64,000 nucleotides of DNA, from positions 33,466 through 97,465 of the forward strand of contig DUEZ01000079.1 of assembly GCA_011174825.1 (NCBI GenBank), in the 5' to 3' direction. The stretch comes from Anaerolineae bacterium. Its GTDB lineage: Bacteria; Chloroflexota; Anaerolineae; Anaerolineales; E44-bin32. The position numbers and the translations under genes were made by a program. Of the stretch, positions 46,727 to 55,400 are shown in pieces. Every line of letters begins with the position of its first letter. The stretch's first letter is position 1. Under the pieces are notes generated by a model. That model saw only the letters and a program-made list of their open reading frames with translations. It did no database searches and was not told where the DNA came from.

Positions 46727-47041
46727 TGTGACGCAGCGCGATACAGCGAACGGTTTTCTAAAAATAGGGCGGTAAAGTTCCGTCTCATCTAGTGCTCCAT
46801 AAAGCAAGATTTGATACGAAATATTGGTTCCATTGATTTCATCGTGATCGAGTACTAGGAACATGGGAATATTCTATCCCATCGATCTCCTATCGACTCA
46901 GAGCAGCGTATACGGGTTGTTATTTTTTCATGAACCCCTCAGGATCTACATTAAGCGAGAAGCTCTTCGGCCCTGCGATAAACGTGTTTCACAATCGATC
47001 TTCTTTTTTCGGTGCGCAAAGGCACGCAGAGAGAAAGGTAT
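46727..47041. other. Intergenic region without recognised features
   Basis: 315 AT-rich bases between the DUF3052 protein and the HAD phosphatase. I found no RNA gene, palindromic repeat or supportable frame. It ends with AGAGAAAGG, the ribosome site of the next gene. Confidence 0.4.
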
Positions 47042-47707
47042 ATGATCCGAGCTCTTGTGTTCGATTTTGATGGTGTCATCTTAGATACAGAGACGCCGTT
47101 CTTCAAGTCCTGGCAAGAGATCTATCAAGAGTATGGCTATGACCTCTCCATATCGGATTGGGGATCCATGCTTGGGAGTTTCTCGGACCCTCAGGATCCA
47201 TATGAACGACTTGAGGATTACCTCGGTTCGTCCCTCGATCGAGAAGCTATTCGGACGAAGCGGTCAAATCGCGAAATGGATCTTTTAAAAACCGAAGCGG
47301 TTCTTCCTGGGGTTGAATCGATCCTGATCAAAGGTCGAAGGTTAGGTTTGAAGTTGGGAGTGGCTTCGAGCTCCGAGCGAAAATGGGTGACAAACCATCT
47401 AGATCGGCTTGGTCTTCTATCTCATTTTGAATGTATCATGTGCGCGGAGGACGTGCAGTTCACGAAACCGTATCCAGACCTCTACCAAGCTGTTTGTAGC
47501 GCCTTGGATCTTCGACCTGCGCAGGCTATCGCTTTTGAGGACACGCTGAACGGAGTCCTGGCAGCCAAACGAGCTGGGCTCTACTGTATCGCCATTCCAA
47601 CCCTGATCACCCGACATCTGACCATGTCGGAGGCAGACATGATTGTAGCGTCACTTGAAGAAGTCAAACTTGAAGAACTCATTGAAAGAATGAAGGACAG
47701 AAACTAG
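47042..47707 (+). CDS. HAD-family phosphatase, beta-phosphoglucomutase-like
   Basis: A 221-residue HAD hydrolase. Motif I is FDFDGVILDTET, where the first Asp is the nucleophile and the second the general acid/base. Next come the cap domain (LGSFSDPQDPYERLEDYLGS), motif II in LGVASSSERKWV, motif III Lys in QFTKPYPDLYQAVCSALDL and motif IV AFEDTLNGVLAAKRAG. This set is that of the beta-phosphoglucomutase/PGMB subfamily. Substrates could be sugar phosphates, but the cap alone cannot say. I used the ATG at 47042, which has AGAAAGG upstream; the frame is open 10 codons further. Confidence 0.88.
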   Translation: MIRALVFDFDGVILDTETPFFKSWQEIYQEYGYDLSISDWGSMLGSFSDPQDPYERLEDYLGSSLDREAIRTKRSNREMDLLKTEAVLPGVESILIKGRRLGLKLGVASSSERKWVTNHLDRLGLLSHFECIMCAEDVQFTKPYPDLYQAVCSALDLRPAQAIAFEDTLNGVLAAKRAGLYCIAIPTLITRHLTMSEADMIVASLEEVKLEELIERMKDRN

Positions 47708-47764
47708 AAATTCATCCACCAGTTATCAATTGACTTGACAACAGCACCCAAGAGGAGATCAATA

Positions 47765-48121
47765 ATGACGACCTCAATGGAAAAAAAGCCAACGGTCATC
47801 CTGTTATCAAATGATGGCATGGGAAATGCTGAACCAGAGCTTCAGCATAGATTAATTACGGCGTATTTAACTTTACTTAATGAGTACGATATCCTCCCAT
47901 CCGTTATCTGCTTCTTTACCCAAGGTGTTAAATTAGTTGTTGAGGGATCGCCAGTTCTTGATCTATTATCATCACTGGAGGAAAAAGGCGTTTGGTTGAT
48001 CGTGTGTCATACATGTTTAAATTATTTCGGACTTCAAGATAAGCTGAAAGTTGGATTTGTTGGTGGTATGGGCGACATCCTCGAAGCCCAATGGCGCGCC
48101 GAAAAGGTGATAACGTTGTAG
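47765..48121 (+). CDS. YedF-type DsrE domain protein (selenium metabolism-linked)
   Basis: A 118-residue DsrE-fold protein: TVILLSNDGMGNAEPELQHR at the N-terminus, then ICFFTQGVKLVVEGSPVLD, LEEKGVWLIVCHTCLNYFGL and KLKVGFVGGMGDILEAQWRA. This layout (CHTCLNYFGL, GVKL) is that of the C-terminal domain of YedF, the sulfurtransferase-like protein whose gene is linked to selD in clostridia. The usual N-terminal TusA domain is absent. The ATG has GAGGAG upstream. A selenium link is inferred, but the selenoprotein candidate at 45237 is only 2 kb away. Confidence 0.72.
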   Translation: MTTSMEKKPTVILLSNDGMGNAEPELQHRLITAYLTLLNEYDILPSVICFFTQGVKLVVEGSPVLDLLSSLEEKGVWLIVCHTCLNYFGLQDKLKVGFVGGMGDILEAQWRAEKVITL

Positions 48122-48259
48122 AGGCGATGTCGTGAGGGTCGCGATTTTTGGGAGGTACAAATTCGGTTATGATGAAGTTTAAATGAGAACATAGAAGAAG
48201 GGCTATCTTTCCTGACTGGTCTAGCAACGAATAACATTCTGTGACTATCGTGATAGATA

Positions 48260-49645
48260 ATGGAGCAGATTAGAAAACCGCAAGGTTTGTTTTCAAATCC
48301 ATTGAATCCGAAAACGATCGTCGTCATGACAATCAGTTTCGTTGTTATTCTGGTGGCCTTAAACCTATTTGTGCGTTACTTATGCCTGAATGTGATCGCC
48401 TTCGATTGCCCACAAAATTGGCCGCTCAGTATGTTTATGTTTCGGATTCCTCCTCGATTCTATTATCCAAACGTTAAACATCTCACTATCGCCGCTGCAA
48501 CGATCTCGTTCTTCGCAATCACCCTGGTAGTACTTTCAAGAGTGAAATACAAGCTAGCCTACCTCATCTTCTCTGGCACCGTACTCATTCTTGGTTCTAA
48601 CCTCACCCAAGGTTGGCAGTGGGCGTTTATAACACCCACTGCAGGTGTAGGGGTTTACCAGAATGAGTATTACAACGATGCGATGGCTATAAGTAACGTT
48701 TCCGATTTCATATCCGACTATGTAAATCTCCAACCAGAGTTACTGACCCATTCGAGAACTCATCCACCTGGGGCGGTGTTGGTTTACTATTTCTTAGCGA
48801 AAATATTTAAAGATCCGGCCCTCATTTCCATCTTCCTGGCAGTGATGTCTATTCTCATCTTTGTATACGCATTTTGGAGAATAATGATTTATGAGATGAA
48901 AGATGAGGGCCTTGCAGGCTACATTACCCTGCTCATCCTTCTTGTGCCCGCGGTACAAATCTACTTTGCCTCAAGTCTTGATTCGATCGTCGCGGGTTGT
49001 ATGCTTGGTGTGTTATCGTTTTTTGTCTACCCATCTCGAAGGTATGGGATTATTTGGCCTCTTATATTCCTGTTGGTCTCATCCTTCTTGAGTTTTGGAG
49101 CGCTTTTTCTTATCCCTGTATTGTTGGGCTATGAATATCTCGTGGAGAAGCGGATTACGAGGGGAATCTATATTCTCCTTGGCTCCATTGTGACCTACCT
49201 GTTGCTATTTTTTGTTACCGGTTTTCGGTACAGTGAATCCTTCATCGTGGCGACGAAACTTGAGAATCCTCTTGGCCCCCGCTTCTTGGTTGAACCCGTT
49301 TCTTACTTCGCTACAAGAATAGAGGGCTCAATTGAACTCTTTGTGTTTCTTGGGCCCGTGCTGTGTCTGATCGCGTTAAAAGGTTTGATGGAAAAATCCC
49401 CCCAGAAACACCTCAAGTTATTAACATGGTTAGCTTTAATAACTCTAGGGGTTATGCTGCTAATGGGGGTTTATCGTACTGGTGAAACAGCCCGAGCAGC
49501 ACTTTTTATATACCCGTATCTTTTCATCCCGATCGCCCTTTATCTGAAGTCTCATCCGATTTCCGGGCATGAAAGAAATCTTCTTGCCTCGTTGGTGTTC
49601 GGACAAACGATGATCATGCAATTAATTGGGAACTTTTTTTGGTGA
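48260..49645 (+). CDS. Multi-pass membrane protein, GT-C glycosyltransferase-like
   Basis: A 461-residue protein with about eleven or twelve helices. An extracytoplasmic loop NEYYNDAMAISNVSDF precedes LTHSRTHPPGAVLVYYFLAK, which resembles the loop and helix following the active-site acid of GT-C (PMT/ArnT-like) transferases. No clear acidic pair at the first loop was found. It may transfer a lipid-linked sugar, or be a related enzyme. It stands between the YedF-like gene and dodecin without operon signals. Confidence 0.65.
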   Translation: MEQIRKPQGLFSNPLNPKTIVVMTISFVVILVALNLFVRYLCLNVIAFDCPQNWPLSMFMFRIPPRFYYPNVKHLTIAAATISFFAITLVVLSRVKYKLAYLIFSGTVLILGSNLTQGWQWAFITPTAGVGVYQNEYYNDAMAISNVSDFISDYVNLQPELLTHSRTHPPGAVLVYYFLAKIFKDPALISIFLAVMSILIFVYAFWRIMIYEMKDEGLAGYITLLILLVPAVQIYFASSLDSIVAGCMLGVLSFFVYPSRRYGIIWPLIFLLVSSFLSFGALFLIPVLLGYEYLVEKRITRGIYILLGSIVTYLLLFFVTGFRYSESFIVATKLENPLGPRFLVEPVSYFATRIEGSIELFVFLGPVLCLIALKGLMEKSPQKHLKLLTWLALITLGVMLLMGVYRTGETARAALFIYPYLFIPIALYLKSHPISGHERNLLASLVFGQTMIMQLIGNFFW

Positions 49646-49856
49646 TAATTTTTCTTATTGCAGAAATTGCACCCAAAATACGAGTGCTGCAAGGTCGAGA
49701 TCCGGTTCAACTATCTTAAGCCCCATTTCCGAGAGTCGGTCGAAGTTGGTATTTATGATCAGCTATGATATGTTTATCTATGTCGCTCCAGAGGACTGAC
49801 AACAAAGTGTTCTGCTAAACAATCTCTATATGATTCCACCTTGAAAGGAGATAGAA

Positions 49857-50066
49857 ATGAGTGAGAGCGTTTATAAGATCATCGAGCTGGTCGGAACCAG
49901 CCCTGACTCATGGGAGGAAGCAGCTGCATCGGCAGTTGAACGCGCCGCGAAATCATTAAGGGATCTTAGGATCGCTGAAATCGTGGAACTGGATATGCAA
50001 ATTACGGATGGTAAGGTTCAAGCATACCGAGCCAGAGTCAAGGTTTCTTTTAAGTATCAAGACTAA
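49857..50066 (+). CDS. Dodecin family flavin-binding protein
   Basis: A 69-residue protein matching dodecin over its whole length: SVYKIIELVGTSPDSWEEAA, SAVERAAKSLRDLRIAEIVE and KVQAYRARVKVSFKYQD. Dodecins form hollow dodecamers that store riboflavin or FMN and protect cells from free-flavin reactions. The tryptophan of DSWEEA stacks on the flavin. An AAAGGAG site precedes the ATG. No neighbour in the window makes flavins, but the many flavoproteins earlier in it give a reason for a flavin buffer. Confidence 0.93.
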   Translation: MSESVYKIIELVGTSPDSWEEAAASAVERAAKSLRDLRIAEIVELDMQITDGKVQAYRARVKVSFKYQD

Positions 50067-50400
50067 GATAGGGTTGGGTGCCAAACACCAATCCATTAGT
50101 AAGGGCATTTCAAGGAATGTGTGCAAAGCGCAGGGAATCTTGCCTGCTATTGATCCTTGGTTGCTGTCCATGATAGCTAGCGAGGGCAGAAGATCGATGG
50201 TCAGAACGTAGGGGCGGGGTCACCCCGCCCCTATGTCTTGAGGGTATGTGAGAAAAGGGATAAATTCAATCCCTAATCACTTCGTGAAATTTTTACGTGC
50301 GGCTGGTAGCTTCTCTTGTTTGATTTTATGTTTTTGGCAATGTCATGATATATAATGAGATTGCCACGGGTAACGAAGACATTCGAGGATCGTTGTTTCC
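50067..50400. other. Intergenic region with one GTAGGGGC palindrome
   Basis: 334 bases between dodecin and the first kinase. The only clear element is the palindrome at 50208-50234 (GTAGGGGCGGGGTC..CCCCGCCCCTAT type), the same family as at 29392-29417. A promoter for the kinase pair should be here. Confidence 0.55.
50208..50234. repeat. GTAGGGGC-type palindrome
   Basis: Arms TAGGGGCGGGGT and ACCCCGCCCCTA flank a 2-base centre, almost identical to the element at 29392-29417. It belongs to a dispersed family of intergenic hairpins. Confidence 0.8.
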
Positions 50401-52446
50401 ATGCCGCTTGAAATCAACTCGCTTCTTCACAATCGTTATCGGATCATAGAAGAACTTGGCCGGGGCGGTATGGGTGCAGTTTATCGTGGACATGATGAAA
50501 GTCTCGGCGTTGAAGTAGCGATAAAAGAAAACCTCTTCGTTTCCCCCGAAGCCGAACGCCAATTTAGACGTGAAGCCACACTCCTTGCCGCCCTGCGCCA
50601 TCCAAGTCTCCCGCGCGTGACGGATCACTTTGTGGTTCCAGAAGAGGGCCAATATCTGGTGATGGACTATGTAGCGGGGGATGATGCACGTCAAATCCTT
50701 GATCATCAAGGTGGACCACTGCCCGAGAATTTGGTGCTTCGTTGGGCCAGGGAAATCTTGGGCGCGTTAAAATACCTCCACACACGCCCTCAACCTATCA
50801 TTCACCGTGATGTTAAACCTGGGAACATAAAGATCACGCCGGAAGGGCGAGCCGTGTTGGTGGATTTTGGCCTGGCGAAAACGTATGATGCGATGAAAAG
50901 TACGACCGTGGGAGCTAAGGCGTTCACGCCGGGTTTTGCGCCGCCTGAGCAATACGGCCAGGGGCGCACGAACGAACGTACAGATATCTACTCCCTCGGT
51001 GCGACGATCTATAACTTACTCACCTACCTGATCCCTGCCGATGGATTAGCGCGCGCGATGGGCCAACAGCGTTTGATACCGGTTCTCGAAGCGAACCCAT
51101 CGATTTCCCCCTTTGTTGCTGAAGCTATCGAGCACGCAGTCGCGACAAAACCGGAGGAGCGTTTCGCTTCAGCAGAGAAATTCTTGGAGGCGTTATCTCC
51201 AACGCTCGAACCATCACCGATCCCAACGCCTAAAGATGAGGCCACTCTCCTGGTGGATTATGTCCCACCATCCGAAGTCAGCCCGCCAGCGGCCCCCCCG
51301 CAGGCTCCAACGCCGGAAGCCATTCCTGGAGCTCCTATACCCGCTGCCAAACCGAGGCGTGGCCTTCGTCGTTTACCTTTAGTTTTTCTCATCATAATCG
51401 CCGTTGGTTTTGGAGCATGGGGATTATTAACTGTTACCGGTGTGTTGGATGGTTCGGGGGAGACGCCCGTACCACCAGCGACTGCTACTGAAGCCGAAGA
51501 GGTTGTAGCTATTGTACCAACAGCAACAGCTACTGATATTCCCATCGTTGAACCGACGGACACACCCACACCTGTATACACAGCGACCCCTGAGGTGTCA
51601 CCTACACCTGCTGCCACATCGCGAGGAGGCGGATTAGGTCAGATCGCGTTCGTCAGCGAAAGGGATGGATTGCCACAGATCTATGTGATCAACGTCGATC
51701 GTACAAACCTGACCCGATTGACGAATATACCCGACGGCGCATGTCAACCTGCATGGTCGCCAGATGGCGAGAGATTGCTCTTCGTCTCCCCATGCAACAA
51801 AAAAGCGGATAAATATCCGAACGCTGCGATCTATGTCATGAACCCTGATGGGACGAATGTGCAACCGCTGATCACATTAATCGGCGGTGTTTATGACCCT
51901 GAGTGGTCAACTGCCGGCATTCTCTTTACCTATCTAGAAGATAACAAGCCCCATGTCTGGATCGCCAATGAACAAGGTCGTGATAGAGAGCGGATAAGCA
52001 TGGAAAACGCGTACGATAGCCAGCCTAGCTGGTCGCCAGGAGGCGATAAAATTACTTTAACCAATACTACGCGGGCTGGTATGCCGACGGTCTATTGGGT
52101 TAGATCTGACGGATCGTTTGACGGAGCTAACCCAGATCAAGTGACTCGCGACAGAGAGTCCAATTCGCCGGACTGGTCTCCTTCCGGCGACTTAATCGCC
52201 TATGTGTATGATGAAATGCACATCTATGTTGTTAAGTGGGATGCGGTAGGCTTTGGCACGAATCAGCTTACGACGAGGGGTCCAAATGCGGACCCCGATT
52301 GGTCACCCGATGGCCAATGGATGACCTTCGAGTCGTGGCGAGATGCTGCCAATCATGACATCTACATCATGACTGCCAATGGCGGACTGCAGACGCGTCT
52401 AACCGAAGATCCTGCCTGGGATTATCAACCCGCATGGCGACCATAA
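50401..52446 (+). CDS. Membrane Ser/Thr protein kinase with TolB-like propeller
   Basis: A 681-residue Hanks-type kinase. Kinase domain about 12-270: glycine loop LGRGGMGAVY, catalytic Lys in VAIKENLF, IIHRDVKPGNIKI and DFGLAKTY, and the APE-like FAPPEQYGQG. Then a Pro-rich linker, one helix (LPLVFLIIIAVGFGAWGLL), a Thr/Pro stalk (PTDTPTPVYTATPEVSPTP) and an extracellular propeller of PD40/TolB repeats with recurrent PxWSPDGxxL, for example QPAWSPDGERLLFVS. All active residues are present. It is followed by a second kinase with the same opening (MPLEI..LL). Confidence 0.92.
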   Translation: MPLEINSLLHNRYRIIEELGRGGMGAVYRGHDESLGVEVAIKENLFVSPEAERQFRREATLLAALRHPSLPRVTDHFVVPEEGQYLVMDYVAGDDARQILDHQGGPLPENLVLRWAREILGALKYLHTRPQPIIHRDVKPGNIKITPEGRAVLVDFGLAKTYDAMKSTTVGAKAFTPGFAPPEQYGQGRTNERTDIYSLGATIYNLLTYLIPADGLARAMGQQRLIPVLEANPSISPFVAEAIEHAVATKPEERFASAEKFLEALSPTLEPSPIPTPKDEATLLVDYVPPSEVSPPAAPPQAPTPEAIPGAPIPAAKPRRGLRRLPLVFLIIIAVGFGAWGLLTVTGVLDGSGETPVPPATATEAEEVVAIVPTATATDIPIVEPTDTPTPVYTATPEVSPTPAATSRGGGLGQIAFVSERDGLPQIYVINVDRTNLTRLTNIPDGACQPAWSPDGERLLFVSPCNKKADKYPNAAIYVMNPDGTNVQPLITLIGGVYDPEWSTAGILFTYLEDNKPHVWIANEQGRDRERISMENAYDSQPSWSPGGDKITLTNTTRAGMPTVYWVRSDGSFDGANPDQVTRDRESNSPDWSPSGDLIAYVYDEMHIYVVKWDAVGFGTNQLTTRGPNADPDWSPDGQWMTFESWRDAANHDIYIMTANGGLQTRLTEDPAWDYQPAWRP

Positions 52447-52473
52447 ATAAAATTGCACTATCTCTCCAAACGC

Positions 52474-55400
52474 ATGCCCCTCGAAATCGGCGCTTTACTG
52501 GATGATCGTTATCGTATCGAAGGTGTCCTTGGTCAAGGAGGATTTGGAGCCGTTTATCTTGCTACTGATGAACGTCTTGAGTTCCCCTGCGCAGTCAAAG
52601 AAAATCTGAATATCTCCCCAGAGTCAGAACGACAATTCAGACGTGAGGCGACGTTGTTGGCGACCTTGCGTCATCCGAACCTGCCGCGCGTTACGCACCA
52701 CTTTGTTCTCGCTGGGCATCAATACTTGGTTATGGATTTCGTCGAAGGCGAGGATCTCAATCAACGAATAGAACGAGAAGGCGCGTTATCTGAGGAGGAT
52801 GTGCTGCGTTGGACGGAACAAATTGGTGACGCGCTCAAGTACCTTCACGACAGAGATCCTCCGGTGATCCACAGAGACATAAAACCTGCGAATATCAGGA
52901 TCACGCCGAATGGAGATGCGATCCTGGTAGATTTTGGGATTGCGAAAGCGACAGCGGTTGGTCAAACGACCAGCAGGGGAGCCAGGGGTGTTACACCGGG
53001 TTTTGCACCACCAGAACAGTACGGCTTAGGACGCACCGATCCTCGCGCAGATGTATACGCCCTAGGGGCGACGATTTATTGTCTGCTCACCGGCGAATCT
53101 CCCCCGGATAGTGTTGAAAGGTTGGTGGGGAGAGAAATCCTCAAACCCCCAAAACAACTTCGGCCTGACCTCAAAACGAACGTTGCCGATGCGGTTGTCA
53201 AGGCAATGGAGTGCCGACGTGAGGATCGTTTTCGTGACGTAGAGGGATTCTTGGAGGCTTTGAAAGACAAAACCTTCACTGTTTTCCCCGAGGTGGAGGA
53301 GATGATCGCGCCGGCGCGTGAAGAGGTCATTGAGGATACGCCGGTTGAAGTTGTCAGACCGACAGGACGTTACAGGTTGTTCGCACTCTTAGGGATCCTA
53401 TTCTTCGTCTCCGCCCTGGCGTCTGTGTTCGTTCTTTCGCCTGATCTTGTTGAGATTGTTGGTTCAATACGGGACATGATCACAGGCACACCTCAGCGTG
53501 TGATCATAAGGATTACATCCTCGCCCGAAACGATAAAGCAGGTTGTTACCGTTATTGAGAGCACATCCATAGTCATGAGATTGACTCCAACGCCTAGCCA
53601 AACACCTACTCCGCATTACACACCGACCCGTACGCCCATACCTGAAATCATTACCGTGGACAATGCTCATGGCTGGCGTTTGTATTCATCATGGAGTGGA
53701 GGCTATCGTAATGTTCCACTGGCAATGAGTCCAGATGGCGAGACAGTCGCATTGTCGGTCGATCAGGGAGTGGATATCTTTGACCCGATAACCGGTGAGA
53801 CGATTAAGCCTCTACAAGGATTTGCAATAAGTCGGGACATCATAGGGATTGCATTATTCGACGATTCGATGCTGGTGAAGTTCGAAGACGAGCTTTTACG
53901 TTGGAGTGTTGAAACGAACAGTCGAATCGGGCGATACAGCATACCCGGTCGCGACATGATCATAAGTCGGGATGGAAGGTATATCGCTACACGCGATAAA
54001 TACATCAAAGTCTTCAGTGTTGAATCTGCGCAGCTATTGCTCACCGTAGGGAGGGAGGATTCGCAGCAGGCCTTCGCGCTTTCACCGGATGGGAAATACT
54101 TTGCCATCGCAGTGGAAAAGGATGTCGAACTCTGGGATTTGGCGAAAGTTAGAAAGGTATGGAGGATCACAGGTCACGGTGAACCGACCGATAATTTGGG
54201 ATTGGAATTCACTGCGGATGGCCAATTCTTAGTATCAGCGAGTGGGGACATCTGGACGGTCCCGGGCGGAAAGCTGGAGGGGTATTTCGATAGCTCTACT
54301 CGAACCATCGCGATCAGCCCGACAAACGATCTGATCATCGGAAACGACGGTTCGGTTTGGGACTTTCATTCGGGAGAGATGATCGGGTTGATGCCTGTAC
54401 GGGGTATAAGTGTGAATACGATGCAATTCACGCCGGATGGCCTGTACTTGGTGAGACATCTGACGACCGGAGAAGTGGAGACATGGACCTGCGATCCAAA
54501 CGCGCTGGCTTTTCACGAGCGAACAACCAGAACATCGACAGCGTTTTCCGAGTACGAGCCCGTTACGGCGATGAACGTGTCGCGCTTAGAACGCATGCCG
54601 CATTATCAGCTGGGCGGACACGGCTCAATTATCCTCAGCCCGGACGGCACAATGATTGCCGGATGGAGTGGCAGAGAAGCAGAGGTCGTAAACATTGCTG
54701 ACCAGGAGGTGATCGCACGCTTTTGGGTTGACAATACGATCCAAGATGTAGCGTTCCTGGGAAATGATTTCCTTATGATACTCGTGGGGAGGCGTAATTA
54801 TTACGATCAGAGTCGTGTGGGGCGATGGGAGATATCAACCGGATGGCTAAAGCAGACATATGACATCTACGGCCAAGCGATCGCTGCCAGTCCCGATGGG
54901 GAGTTGTTCGCAGTACAAGAGGAATACATCAGAGTGATCGATGTGAGATCGGGGGACATCCAACATCGCCTGGGCTCGAAATATGGGGGTGAGGATTTCC
55001 TCTTTACACCGGACGGTGAGTATCTGGCAATTACGACCGGATCATGTGTCCGTTTTTGGAGCACAGAAAATGGTTTGCCTGGACGTCAGTATGTCGGGCA
55101 TGGTCCCAAGGTGAAGAACATTGCCTTCACGCCAGATGGAAAGTTGCTGATCTCCTCAAGCGGAGATGTTTGGGACGTTGAGTCTCGCGAGCGGATCACA
55201 TCCTTTGATACAACAGCTGAATTCTTAGCAATCAGTCCCAGCGGCCGACTCATAGTGGGTAGTGATGGGTCACTATGGGACGGGACGAGTGGCCAATACA
55301 TCGGATATATTAACGACTCAGCTGCTTACCTCGTATTCACGAGTGGTGGTCGACAATTGTTGTGGCATGGGGGAACTGGCTCGGTTTACGCATATGGGAT

